Counted from the stretch's first letter, positions 17,053-25,351 are shown. The stretch is 64,000 nt of DNA from Levilactobacillus andaensis (GCF_016861695.1 NZ_BOLP01000011.1:1-64000); one strand, 5' to 3'. Notes: generated by a model not told the origin, from the sequence alone. Made by a program: numbers and translations.

Positions 17053-17140
17053 AGGAGAGTACAGGATTTGAACCTGCGCGCCGGTATTAGCCGGTTCGAC
17101 GGATTTCGAGTCCGTTGCATTACCACTCTGCCAACTCTCC
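17053..17140 (-). tRNA. tRNA-Ser (anticodon CGA)
   Basis: The minus strand folds as a class II tRNA: acceptor GGAGAGT / ACTCTCC, anticodon stem ACGGA / TCCGT with loop CTCGAAA giving anticodon CGA (reads UCG), a long variable arm (CCGGC..ACCGG), and T arm GCAGG TTCAAAT CCTGT. CCA is not encoded. The base in the discriminator position is T rather than the G usual for bacterial serine tRNAs. A terminator follows. The gene is embedded in AT-rich accessory-looking DNA. Confidence 0.92.
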
Positions 17141-17197
17141 AAGTCATTACTCTATATATTCTACCAATAATGACTATAAATGCAAGGCCTGAATAAA

Positions 17198-17596
17198 TTA
17201 AATAATCCGCTGCACCAAATCTTCTGGCCGAAACGGGTCGATCCAGATGGGCTGACTGTCCATCAACGCCAGTGGCATCATGTTTGTACTATCCAATTTG
17301 GCGGCCAAAACTTGCTTGTCTTCTTTGCGGGCCATTAAAATTTCCCAATCGGTCCACTCCGATTGCCACGTTCCGCGACTAATCACGATCAAAATTTGGT
17401 GCGATTGCTTAATTTCTCGATGGATTTCTCGACGCAGGCGTCCTGACTGTCGGCCATTGAACTTAACTGGTGGCTGCTGCTCATGGAAACTGATAGTTGG
17501 AAACTCCCACTCCCGCTGTGCCCACTCCTGGAGTTGAACCTGAAACGAATGAGCCAGCGGGTCGGCAGACTGGTAACTGATAAAAAGATCGCTCAT
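17198..17596 (-). CDS. Stand-alone TIR-like domain protein
   Basis: The 132-residue product is a single domain. It opens with LFISYQSADPLAH (the TIR box-1-like strand and turn), has a basic stretch RLRREIHREIKQSHQILIVIS, and then SRGTWQSEWTDWEI, the pattern of the TIR-like DUF1863/ThsB-type family, where the Glu of the W..WEI segment corresponds to the NAD-cleaving or cyclising Glu of TIR domains. It ends after PIWIDPF. Many such proteins sense phage or signal through NAD-derived nucleotides. No effector gene such as a Sir2/SLOG partner is next to it. It has a good GAGAGGAG ribosome binding site and lies 58 bases from the tRNA-Ser. Confidence 0.7.
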   Translation of the reverse strand: MSDLFISYQSADPLAHSFQVQLQEWAQREWEFPTISFHEQQPPVKFNGRQSGRLRREIHREIKQSHQILIVISRGTWQSEWTDWEILMARKEDKQVLAAKLDSTNMMPLALMDSQPIWIDPFRPEDLVQRII

Positions 17597-17900
17597 GGGT
17601 CAAACTCCTCTCTAATTTAAGTTAGCCCTAGTGTAGACTCTTAATAAGACAAAGCCATTACAAATAGATTTATTTCTTATGAATACTATATAACCATACT
17701 AATATAGGCAAAAAAACAACGACTGGTTACTCTCTATTATCTGCCCAGTCACCGACTAATAGCCCTGTTTCACTCTACGAAAGTCCCGTTTGTTAGTTTC
17801 AAAATCGGTTCATTCTCTGAGAGCCACTAAGATAGTTGCAAGCTCATTCTGTAATCGGTTACACTAATGTTAGTATAATCCTAAAGAAGGTCAGACACAC
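17597..17900. promoter_or_regulatory. Divergent AT-rich promoter region (304 bp)
   Basis: No gene is seen. A TATAAT at 17874-17879 is well placed for the plus-strand gene at 17901. The minus strand should hold the promoter of the TIR-like gene, but I cannot pick it out with confidence. Confidence 0.4.
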
Positions 17901-18284
17901 ATGGATTTTATCGACTTAACCCCCATTGCATTACGGCATACGCCTTTAGGTACTCGTCAGCAGGCCCCCAAACTTCACGACTGGCAACTTGACTGGGACG
18001 CACTCTCTGCCCTCATCCGCGACAACCATGACGTTATTGCGGTCGTTCAAGCGGGACTCGCCGAAGATTGGCTCAATACGCAAGGCACCATTTGGGACGA
18101 CCAGCTTGGCTATTACCGCTATCCTAACGACAATCGCGAGCCCGACGACGCCGTCTTTTGGGCCGCCTCGACATGGGCCACACCGGCCATCCTCGTTACC
18201 TTTCACAACGAATTGACCAAATCATTTGCCTGTTACAAAAACGGACGAGATCCTGACTTTCACTATCTCGGTCACCGTCCCTAG
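17901..18284 (+). CDS. Hypothetical protein (127 aa)
   Basis: This soluble protein is rich in Asp, Trp and His (HDWQLDWDALSALIRDNHDV, EDWLNTQGTIWDDQLGYYRYP, FHYLGHRP). I do not recognise its family. The frame has the GC-rich codon use of the core genome, unlike its AT-rich upstream flank, which supports it being an established gene. An AGAAGG ribosome binding site precedes the ATG. It may share a transcript with the tiny membrane ORF 52 bases downstream. Confidence 0.65.
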   Translation: MDFIDLTPIALRHTPLGTRQQAPKLHDWQLDWDALSALIRDNHDVIAVVQAGLAEDWLNTQGTIWDDQLGYYRYPNDNREPDDAVFWAASTWATPAILVTFHNELTKSFACYKNGRDPDFHYLGHRP

Positions 18285-18336
18285 ATTACTTGCTCATACC
18301 AACTAATTTTTCTATGAATGAAGGAAGGTCACTATC

Positions 18337-18420
18337 TTGCGCATCATTTTACTGGCAATCATCGCCGTCGCTTTGATGATTGCCCTCTACAGCTATTACC
18401 TTTCACGTAAGGGACAATAG
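18337..18420 (+). CDS. 27-residue single-helix membrane peptide
   Basis: A TTG start 6 bases after AAGGAAGG opens a 27-codon frame with one hydrophobic helix (IILLAIIAVALMIALYSYY) and the basic C terminus LSRKGQ. Such peptides include small regulatory membrane proteins and type I toxins; nothing decides between them. It ends a few bases before dispersed element beta-1. The ribosome binding site and the clean helix support it being translated, but at this length chance is not excluded. Confidence 0.45.
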   Translation: MRIILLAIIAVALMIALYSYYLSRKGQ

Positions 18421-18426
18421 CGAGAC

Positions 18427-18603
18427 AGGGCCTGGGGCAAAGTCTCAGGTCCTTATTGTGTGCCAATTATACATGGTCGAAACGTGTGCCAAAAGGTAGT
18501 CAACTCCGCTTAACCCCGATAGACAACTAATCCAAGACCAGGATTATTCGTCTATCGACGTTAATGCTCATTGACTAATCGCCTTTTGTCACACTCTTTT
18601 TAT
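18427..18603. repeat. Dispersed structured element beta, copy 1
   Basis: About 175 bp, homologous to 46405-46578. It begins with a GGGCCTGGG hairpin. It then has a closing stem of GTGTGCCAAAAGG..AGTCAA (18484-18503) against TTGACT..CCTTTTG..CACAC (18571-18594), and an inner 16-base imperfect stem 18518-18533 / 18541-18556 (GATAGAC..AATCC / GGATT..GTCTATC). The paired bases differ between copies while pairing is mostly kept. Confidence 0.8.
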
Positions 18604-18649
18604 CCATAGGCATATTGATTGCACATCAGACTAAATTCAGGCATAATTC

Positions 18650-18684
18650 AATTATTAACTAATCAATATTATTAGTTAATAATT
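18650..18684. promoter_or_regulatory. Perfect 14+14 bp operator-like palindrome
   Basis: AATTATTAACTAAT at 18650-18663 and its exact reverse complement at 18671-18684 are separated by seven bases. It lies 14 bases before a small leader ORF and has no T run, so it is not a terminator. The size and symmetry fit a dimeric MarR- or TetR-type repressor site. No such regulator gene is adjacent. Confidence 0.65.
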
Positions 18685-18698
18685 ATGGGGGTGTTACC

Positions 18699-18761
18699 AT
18701 GGACGTTAATGATTCCACCGGTGCCTCTCACTTTTTTCAGATTCACATTGTCCGTCCCTGA
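18699..18761 (+). CDS. Candidate leader peptide (20 aa) ending Arg-Pro-stop
   Basis: An ATG 5 bases after GGGGGTG opens a 20-codon ORF, MDVNDSTGASHFFQIHIVRP, ending in UGA. It is preceded by the 14+14 bp palindrome and followed by about 150 bases of foldable RNA and an intrinsic terminator, then by an MFS transporter gene. The terminal Arg-Pro-UGA recalls the TnaC arrest peptide, where a stalled terminal Pro codon controls the operon. The resemblance is limited to those residues and to gene context, so the function is inference. Confidence 0.5.
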   Translation: MDVNDSTGASHFFQIHIVRP

Positions 18762-18909
18762 CGGCTCAGTCCGCTTGAGTCGCCCGCCACCACTATGGAT
18801 TCTATTGCTGGTCGACCATCCTCGGTGAGGGCCCTCATCCCCACTGCCTCGACCACGCGCATTTAACCTGATTTATCCCCCCGAAAACACGTACAGCTTA
18901 ATTGTCTGA
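18762..18909 (+). promoter_or_regulatory. Structured leader RNA between the small ORF and a terminator
   Basis: Just after the stop a GGCTCA / TGAGTC hairpin can form. A second structure closes with TGGTCGA / TCGACCA and contains GGTGAGGG / CCCTCATC. No known riboswitch or T-box signature (no GGGTGGNACCGCG) was found. Together with the small ORF and terminator it looks like an attenuator. Confidence 0.45.
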
Positions 18910-18940
18910 AACAGAGTGATCCCGGTCACTCTGTTTTTTT
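18910..18940 (+). terminator. Intrinsic terminator before the MFS gene
   Basis: Perfect 10-bp stem AACAGAGTGA / TCACTCTGTT with a six-base loop and a seven-base T run. It ends 68 bases before the transporter start and could be the switch of an attenuator. Confidence 0.9.
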
Positions 18941-18970
18941 GTGCCCTTTTCAAAACGCAACTTGGCAGTC

Positions 18971-18976
18971 TATAAT
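18971..18976 (+). promoter_or_regulatory. Possible own -10 of the MFS gene
   Basis: TATAAT lies 32 bases before the start codon, with only a weak -35 (TTTCAA) 17 bases upstream. If used, the transporter has a second, leader-independent promoter. Confidence 0.4.
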
Positions 18977-19007
18977 GAAGTATTGACTTATTTAGGAGGA
19001 TTTTCTT

Positions 19008-20192
19008 TTGACCGACACACAGCCTCACCGTCAGTGGTTTCTCTTTAGCATGATGATGATCGCCGCCAACTTACGGCTGCCCATCACCTTCATTCCCCCA
19101 CTATTGACGCACATCGAAAAAACATTTGCCCTATCCAGCTCCATGGCGGGCCTGCTCACGTCGATTCCGCTCATCACCTTTGCCATTTTTTCACCGATCA
19201 TTGTGCGGTTAGCCCAACATTGGGGAAATGAATTAACCGTTTTTCTGCTCTTCTTCCTGCTGATTGTCGGTAGCTACCTGCGGGTCATCCCCTCCGTACC
19301 AGCCCTGTTCGTTGGGACCTTTCTCATCGGCATCGGAATCGACAGCGGCAACGTCCTTGTGCCCGCACTGATCAAGGACCACATGGCGAACAATTTGCGG
19401 CTCGGTACTAGCCTGTACACGCTGTCCATGCTGCTTATTGGTGCGCTGGGGACGGCACTGGCCGGCCTGCTGATCTCCCACATCAGTCTCGGCGCGACCA
19501 TGAGCATTCTCTCCATTCCGAGCGTTCTGGCCTTACTGACGTGGCTACCCAATTTGAAATTGAAACGACAAACCGGACGGACTGCCCAGAAGGCCCCCGT
19601 TCCCCATTACCAAAGTGTCTGGCATCAATCGTTAGGGTGGCTGATCACCCTTTTCTTCGGCCTGCAGTCGCTCGTGTACTACGCACTGATTACCTGGATG
19701 CCCAGCATTCTAATCACCCATGGCGTCTCGACGTTAAGCGCTAGTAATCTGCTCACCTTACTCCAACTGAGTGGGCTCCCACTATCATTTATGGTGCCCT
19801 ATCTCTTCAGCAAAAAGCATGGCGTCACTATTCTACTGAGTGTAATGACCTTAGGTTACGTTGTGGCGCCGCTGACCTTCATCCTGCCGATCCACTCACT
19901 AATTTTCCTAACCATCCTGTGCGTGCTTGCCGGTATGGGCGCCGGGGTTGCCTTTAACCTAGCCGTTCTCTTCTTCACGGAAAAGACGACGAATCCGATT
20001 CAAACGGCTGCCATCTCCGGCATGGCCCAGTCGGCAGGCTATCTCCTGGCTGCGGTGGGTCCCATTCTCTTCGGGTACCTCCAACAGTTTATGCACTCCT
20101 GGACGCTGGTCATCTGGTTACTGGCCCTATTTGCAGTCGGTCTGACCCTCACCGGTTTCGTGATTCAACACCGCGGAATGATTGCGGAATAA
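19008..20192 (+). CDS. MFS transporter, CynX/NimT (cyanate permease-like) family
   Basis: This 394-residue protein has twelve predicted membrane helices and no soluble domain. The N-terminal AANLRLPITFIPPLL and GIGIDSGNVLVPALIKDH segments are characteristic of the CynX/NimT branch of the major facilitator superfamily, whose members carry cyanate, nitroimidazoles or other small organic anions. The substrate here is unknown. The TTG start is 9 bases after AGGAGG. It follows the leader-peptide/terminator unit, suggesting regulated expression, and is followed by a very long terminator hairpin. Confidence 0.85.
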   Translation: MTDTQPHRQWFLFSMMMIAANLRLPITFIPPLLTHIEKTFALSSSMAGLLTSIPLITFAIFSPIIVRLAQHWGNELTVFLLFFLLIVGSYLRVIPSVPALFVGTFLIGIGIDSGNVLVPALIKDHMANNLRLGTSLYTLSMLLIGALGTALAGLLISHISLGATMSILSIPSVLALLTWLPNLKLKRQTGRTAQKAPVPHYQSVWHQSLGWLITLFFGLQSLVYYALITWMPSILITHGVSTLSASNLLTLLQLSGLPLSFMVPYLFSKKHGVTILLSVMTLGYVVAPLTFILPIHSLIFLTILCVLAGMGAGVAFNLAVLFFTEKTTNPIQTAAISGMAQSAGYLLAAVGPILFGYLQQFMHSWTLVIWLLALFAVGLTLTGFVIQHRGMIAE

Positions 20193-20259
20193 CGCGACCA
20201 CCCGCGCTGTTAAAATATTTGGCATATGGCGGCTTACTAATGCTCCTTTTTCATTGGCT

Positions 20260-20327
20260 CTGCATACTTCAAAACTTCTCATTCGCTTAGTCGTCCGAGA
20301 AATTTTGAAGTATGCAGGCCTTTTTTT
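20260..20327 (+). terminator. Terminator with 21-bp arms after the MFS gene
   Basis: CTGCATACTTCAAAA.TTCTC (20260-20280) pairs with 20297-20317 over 20 of 21 positions and is followed by a seven-base T run. It is unusually long for a simple terminator, and the arms could be a remnant of a palindromic repeat. Confidence 0.85.
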
Positions 20328-20436
20328 ACGTACATTTGTGACAAAACTAACCGAGTCCGTTTATTGAACAAATCTTGCCACGCCGACTACCATTTAGAGT
20401 AAACTTAATCTAACTCTACTAGAGGTGGTGATCATC

Positions 20437-21849
20437 ATGGTTAACCAGCAATTCAATTTCAAAAAACAATCGCAACGGGATAAACGACGCGCCCATGATA
20501 TGAAATCGGAACTCTTAGAACGCTACCGCCAACACGAACAACAGCTTCAACCCACGGTTCAGACCAACTCCAAGGACCGTTCCGATGCTAACGCCGCACT
20601 GAAAGCTGAAGTTCGGCGCCTACGCCATCAACTACAGCGAGAGCAGAACCACAACCAGGCCCCTGAACTTCGAGAAAAGTTACGCGTTACGCAACGGTCC
20701 CAAGAACAATTTAAAAAGGCCAATCGCGCACTAACTCGGCAAAACCAGACGCTCATCAAAGAAAACATTGACCTCACGCAACGTAACCAAACTCTTCAAG
20801 CCGACGCCGCGACCAGCCAACGCCAGCTCAACTACGTGCGGACCTATCTCCTTCAAGCTGCCAACCTGTTACATACGGCTGAAACCCGCCTCCAGGCCAT
20901 TCGTCAGCTTCGGCAACAGCCGCATCCCCAACCATTGTCTCGTGAGCAACGCAAACAACTCGCCCAGCTTCCTGTCGAGAGAGCCCGTGCAAATGCTAGT
21001 GAAAAAAAGCAACACGTCCTAAAAAATCAAGTTGCCACCCTCAATCAAACTCTCTCTGCTCACCAGGAAACAATCCATGAGTTGAACCGTAAGATCGATT
21101 TTTTACGTAACGACTCATCACAAAATTTGAAATACCGGCTCGATGCGCTATTGAACCCCAACGATTTTCACCAGATTCGCTGGCTCCCCGATTTTGCCGA
21201 GCGTTACCGTCAGCTCCGGCTCGATGAATTGGTCATCCGGCAAAGAACGCAGACCTATGGCTACTTCATCAAGGTCAACACCCACTTTGCCTTCAAGACT
21301 ATTGACGATCAGGTCCTCTCTAATTACGACTTGGCTTACGGCGCTGAACCGCGCTTGGATGTTATCTATGCCGGCGTGTTAACTGGAAATCAGGGCGTAC
21401 TCCTCACGCAGATGTATCGTGAAGTGACGCCCCATGACCTAACCCGTGACAAGCTTCGCCGGCTACACCAGCGTTCCCACCCCATGAATTTCACCAATTG
21501 GTTGCCAGCCGATGGCAAGACCATTTTAGCCGGTAAAAAGATTCTGATTGTGACCTGGCAACAAACGCAGACGTTAAATCAGGCGCTGCGCACATTCGGC
21601 GTCTCGCCAATCATCGTGAACAATCACGAAAAGAGTATCCCCTGGATCACGCAACAAGCAACTGGCCAGCAGACGGACCTCACCTTTCTCATGAGCGAAG
21701 GTCTGTCCCACGCCGTATTGGAAACGTTAACCAAGAGTCAGATTAACTCACGTCCTGACATCCGGTTGGTCTATCATCAGTCACCCGCCGACATCGTCAA
21801 TCAGGCCTACCAGTACTTCAAGGACCAGGTACGGCAGGAAACTACCTGA
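20437..21849 (+). CDS. Coiled-coil protein with a C-terminal DUF2325-like domain
   Basis: The 470-residue product has a basic N terminus (NFKKQSQRDKRRAHDMK), a long Gln/Arg/Leu coiled coil (about residues 20-240 with breaks), a middle globular part (YGYFIKVNTHFAFK.., 275-330), and a C-terminal alpha/beta domain (KILIVTWQQTQTLNQALRTF..DLTFLMSEGLSHAVLETL) that looks like DUF2325, a domain of unknown function common in Firmicutes. The ATG at 20437 follows AGAGGTGG by 8 bases; a GTG inside the ribosome binding site is rejected. A cytoskeletal or scaffold role is only a guess. Confidence 0.7.
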   Translation: MVNQQFNFKKQSQRDKRRAHDMKSELLERYRQHEQQLQPTVQTNSKDRSDANAALKAEVRRLRHQLQREQNHNQAPELREKLRVTQRSQEQFKKANRALTRQNQTLIKENIDLTQRNQTLQADAATSQRQLNYVRTYLLQAANLLHTAETRLQAIRQLRQQPHPQPLSREQRKQLAQLPVERARANASEKKQHVLKNQVATLNQTLSAHQETIHELNRKIDFLRNDSSQNLKYRLDALLNPNDFHQIRWLPDFAERYRQLRLDELVIRQRTQTYGYFIKVNTHFAFKTIDDQVLSNYDLAYGAEPRLDVIYAGVLTGNQGVLLTQMYREVTPHDLTRDKLRRLHQRSHPMNFTNWLPADGKTILAGKKILIVTWQQTQTLNQALRTFGVSPIIVNNHEKSIPWITQQATGQQTDLTFLMSEGLSHAVLETLTKSQINSRPDIRLVYHQSPADIVNQAYQYFKDQVRQETT

Positions 21850-21977
21850 GAAATCGCCTGCTTGCCCAGCTGTTGGAAACAATCGGTTGGACAACCGAAA
21901 AAGGTTAGGCCCAAAACCGTTCTCAACGGCCGTCATAAACGTGTCAGCCAGAATATGGTAATTTCACCACCCAAATC

Positions 21978-22030
21978 AAAAAGCGATTGTCTCCCCATCC
22001 GTTTAACGGATACAGGAAACAATCGCTTTA
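21978..22030. terminator. Bidirectional terminator between the coiled-coil gene and apt
   Basis: AAAGCGATTGT / ACAATCGCTTT arms around a loop that contains its own small hairpin (ATCCGT / ACGGAT), with A and T runs on the two sides. Confidence 0.85.
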
Positions 22031-22034
22031 TTTT

Positions 22035-22553
22035 TTAATATTTCATCAAACTAAAGATATCGTAACCCTTCAGCTTGTCGCGGCCGTGTAGCTCGCTCAG
22101 TTCGATCAGGAAGGCCGTACCCACAACGATACCGCCCAAGTCCTCAACCAACTGAATCGTGGCGCCAATGGTCCCACCAGTTGCCAATAAATCATCAGTG
22201 ACCAAGACCTTTTGGCCCGGCTTGATGGCATCCTTGTGCATGTAAAGTGCGGACGTGCCGTACTCCAAGTCATAGGTTGCCTTGACCGTTTCGCGAGGGA
22301 GCTTCCCTTGCTTCCGGGCTGGAGCAAACCCAATTCCCATATCATAGGCGACCGGACAGCCAACGATGAAGCCCCGAGCTTCTGGCCCTACGACCATTTC
22401 AACACCCATGCCCTTGGCGTACTTGACGATTTCGTCAGTCGCGTCATGGAAGGCTTGGCCGTCAGCCATTAATGGGGAGATGTCTCTGAACATGATTCCC
22501 TTTTCAGGATAGTCAGGAACGCTTGCAATGTATTTCGTAAAATCAGTTGCCAT
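22035..22553 (-). CDS. apt: Adenine phosphoribosyltransferase
   Basis: This 172-residue enzyme converts adenine and PRPP to AMP in purine salvage. The PRPP loop is [14 protein letters not shown] near residue 120, and [21 protein letters not shown] with GPEARGF are the family N-terminal and hood motifs. It follows recJ by 22 bases on the same strand and is the last gene of the rnz-lapA-recJ-apt operon before a terminator, a standard arrangement in lactobacilli. Confidence 0.95.
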   Translation of the reverse strand: MATDFTKYIASVPDYPEKGIMFRDISPLMADGQAFHDATDEIVKYAKGMGVEMVVGPEARGFIVGCPVAYDMGIGFAPARKQGKLPRETVKATYDLEYGTSALYMHKDAIKPGQKVLVTDDLLATGGTIGATIQLVEDLGGIVVGTAFLIELSELHGRDKLKGYDIFSLMKY

Positions 22554-22575
22554 AAGTTTAAGTAGCTCCTTTATA

Positions 22576-24894
22576 TTAGTTCAATGGGGCATGCAGACGC
22601 TGAATCAACTCTGCGGACGTGCAGAACAGGAGGTCCTGCTCCGTCTGCATCTGTTGTTGTCGTAATTGGTAACTCGGTGCCGCAGAAAGTTCCTTGTGCT
22701 CCGGGTGCGCCACACCGTTCATCACCCCATGTTCGATCGTGATAAACCCACTTTCGAAGAAGACCTGGATCATGAAGACTAATTGCGTCCGTGGAATTTG
22801 CAAAAAGGTTGCGAGTTGCGTCAGCTGGTGTCCCACATCGACTTGTTGATGTGTAGCAACGAACTTAAACAGTTTAGCATATTGCGCGCGAGTTGGCATC
22901 CCTAATTGCGAAAGACTTTCTTTCTTATAGAGATAAGCCGTCACTTTTTGCGGCCGTAATTGCTGTAAAACGGCGGTCAGATCACCGGTCGTATCCGGGC
23001 AATCCACGATAAACAGTGGTGTTTCACCGTCTAGTGGCGTTAAGGCTGAGCCATCGTAAACGACCGCCTTTGCCGTTGCGGGCAGTTGCTGAACTAACTG
23101 CTGATAAATCTTTTGATGGAAAAAGACGTACGTTCCGGGCTGGCTAAACATGGCCTGATGGAGCTGCATCGTTCTGGCATCCGTGATTGGCTCTTCCGTC
23201 AGCCGCAGATCCTTGACCATTAGCTGTAAGGAATGCCGCCCTTGCCAAACGTTGTCTTCGATGGCTCCCAGTACGGCGGCCTGTTCCGGTGCTGCCGTCA
23301 ACTGTGAGGCGAACTTCCCGGCACCGAACTGAATGGCGTTTAAACTGGATCCGTCTTCTTGAAGTTGGAATTTCAAATGACTGTGGTCCTGACCGATCGT
23401 CTTGACCTGAGCCAACGTGGCCGTTTCAAAGGCAAACAGTGGTTGCCCGTTATCCGTCCCAAATGGGGCCAACTTAGCCAATTCTTGATAGAGTTTCGGT
23501 GTGACGGCCCCCACTTTAAGCGACGCCGCTACCGGTAATTCGCTAGGACCACTCTCCGTCAACTTCTGGGCGACCGCCTCTTGGTCCATGGCTGTCGCTA
23601 AGGCGTCTAATTGGTCCGCTGGTGCCGTTAGCCCAACTGCCATGTGATGACCACCAAAAGCCGTCATTAGGTCCCTGTGACCATCTAAAGCGGTAAATAG
23701 GTTAAATGCATCGACGCTACGACCAGACCCCTTGGCGCGACCATCTTCATTGACGTTCAGCACCAGGGTTGGCTTGCCCGTTGCTTCCACGATCTTGCTG
23801 GCAACGATTCCCAGCACGCCCTCGTGCCAGTTCTGACCACTAATGATCAGGGTTGGCCGCTCCTTGTGCTGGTCATCCGTGGCTTGCGCTAAAGCGGCCG
23901 CACTGATCTGTTGGACCAGTTCCTGTCGTTGCCGATTTTTCTGTTCCGTCTGCTGGGCCAACTCGCTTGCCCGACTATCATCGACGGTCGTCAGCAATTC
24001 GACCGCTGGACTAGCATCGTCCAGTCGACCCAGTGCATTTAGCCGGGGGGCAATGCCAAAGCCGATCGACTGTTCGGTAAGCTCTTCCGGCTTGATACCG
24101 GCGCCCGCCATTAGCGAACGTAAGCCCGGCCGTTCGTCTTGCTTCAGCAGTTGTAAGCCAAAGTAGACCAACACCCGATTCTCATCGACCAGCGGTACCA
24201 GATCGGCAACCGTCCCAATAGCGGCCAAATCCAAGACATCCTGCGGAATTTCCTCACGCAAAGCCTGGGCGACTTTAAACGCCACTCCGGCACCCGACAA
24301 GCCCCCGAAAGGATATTCGGCACCTGGATACCGGGGATGGATAATCGCGTACGCAGCGGGCAATTCTTGCGGCAATTCGTGGTGATCCGTGACGACCACG
24401 TCCACCCCGGCCTCATTGGCGGCCGCAATGGCTTCGTTACCCGACACCCCGTTATCCACAGTCACAAATAGCTGTGTGCCAGCCGCAATCAATTTCTGAA
24501 AGGCAGCCACGTTGGGCCCGTATCCATCACTGAACCGGTTGGGGATATAGTAGTTGACCTTAGCCCCCATCTCGTTCAACGTTTCGTACAGAATGGACGT
24601 ACTGGTCACCCCATCGGCATCGTAGTCCCCGTAGATCGTAATCTGCTGGTCAGCGCCGATGGCTTCCTCGATGCGGTCCACCCCTTTAGCCATATCATGT
24701 AACAGGCTAGGATCGTGTAACTGTTCCGGGCCAGGAGTCAAGAAGGCCGTCACGTCCGCTTCGGTCCGCACGCCTCGATTCCACAGAATCTGGGCCACAA
24801 TCGGTGAGATACCGACCGCCTGAGCCACTTGCTGGGCCTCGGCTGACGGCTGGTCAACGTTTTTAATATTCCATTGATATTGTGCAGCAATCAC
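22576..24894 (-). CDS. recJ: Single-stranded-DNA-specific 5'-3' exonuclease RecJ
   Basis: This protein of about 772 residues has the DHH-family motifs in order: [11 protein letters not shown] (about 88), [25 protein letters not shown] and GGHHMAVGL (the DHHA1 part), then an OB domain and a Gram-positive C-terminal extension. RecJ resects DNA in recombination and mismatch repair. The start is uncertain: GTG at 24894 (10 bases after GAGAGGA) is preferred to TTG at 24900, and an ATG at 24945 lies upstream of the ribosome binding site. It sits between lapA and apt. Confidence 0.92.
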   Translation of the reverse strand: MIAAQYQWNIKNVDQPSAEAQQVAQAVGISPIVAQILWNRGVRTEADVTAFLTPGPEQLHDPSLLHDMAKGVDRIEEAIGADQQITIYGDYDADGVTSTSILYETLNEMGAKVNYYIPNRFSDGYGPNVAAFQKLIAAGTQLFVTVDNGVSGNEAIAAANEAGVDVVVTDHHELPQELPAAYAIIHPRYPGAEYPFGGLSGAGVAFKVAQALREEIPQDVLDLAAIGTVADLVPLVDENRVLVYFGLQLLKQDERPGLRSLMAGAGIKPEELTEQSIGFGIAPRLNALGRLDDASPAVELLTTVDDSRASELAQQTEQKNRQRQELVQQISAAALAQATDDQHKERPTLIISGQNWHEGVLGIVASKIVEATGKPTLVLNVNEDGRAKGSGRSVDAFNLFTALDGHRDLMTAFGGHHMAVGLTAPADQLDALATAMDQEAVAQKLTESGPSELPVAASLKVGAVTPKLYQELAKLAPFGTDNGQPLFAFETATLAQVKTIGQDHSHLKFQLQEDGSSLNAIQFGAGKFASQLTAAPEQAAVLGAIEDNVWQGRHSLQLMVKDLRLTEEPITDARTMQLHQAMFSQPGTYVFFHQKIYQQLVQQLPATAKAVVYDGSALTPLDGETPLFIVDCPDTTGDLTAVLQQLRPQKVTAYLYKKESLSQLGMPTRAQYAKLFKFVATHQQVDVGHQLTQLATFLQIPRTQLVFMIQVFFESGFITIEHGVMNGVAHPEHKELSAAPSYQLRQQQMQTEQDLLFCTSAELIQRLHAPLN

Positions 24895-24961
24895 CAGCAA
24901 ACCATCCTCTCTAAAATGATTGAAGAGCGGTACGTCACGCGCCACTCTTCTCCTTCTACAT

Positions 24962-25351
24962 CTATTTAGTTGTTAACTGACTTTGGAGGTCGGCGACTTG
25001 CGCCTCCAACTCCTGAATCCGTTTTGCCTGTTGGCCAACTTCTTGTTTCGTATTTGAATTCTGTAGCCGTTTCGTCAATCGGTCGATTTCCGCATTGCGT
25101 TTCTGCAACTGCTCATCGGTGGTCTTTTCCAGTTCCTTATAGGCCTGATTGTGCCGAAAGGTCGTGATCGTTGAAAATAAGATCATGAGGACGGCCCCAA
25201 TTAAAATGGAGACCAGTAACAGTAAGATCAACGGCCAGCGGACCGTCGTAAAGCCAAACGAAACTGGCACACTTTCCACGTTTAAGATGGCAAAGACCGC
25301 CACCACGATGACTAACAACAGGGTAACCACAATTCGCCATTGATTTTTCAT
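24962..25351 (-). CDS. LapA domain (DUF1049) membrane protein
   Basis: This 129-residue protein has two membrane helices (about residues 7-27 and 42-63) flanking the conserved NVESVPVSFGF loop, then a C-terminal coiled coil (TDEQLQKRNAEIDRLTKRL..). This is the LapA/YciS architecture, related to envelope or lipopolysaccharide-assembly proteins; its role in Gram-positives is unknown. The ATG at 25351 immediately follows the rnz stop codon, so the two are coupled. Confidence 0.8.
   Translation of the reverse strand: MKNQWRIVVTLLLVIVVAVFAILNVESVPVSFGFTTVRWPLILLLLVSILIGAVLMILFSTITTFRHNQAYKELEKTTDEQLQKRNAEIDRLTKRLQNSNTKQEVGQQAKRIQELEAQVADLQSQLTTK

Noticed and set aside
18762-18945. T-box or known riboswitch before the MFS gene
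   Set aside because: The GGGTGGNACCGCG T-box sequence and the consensus cores I know for common riboswitches are absent.
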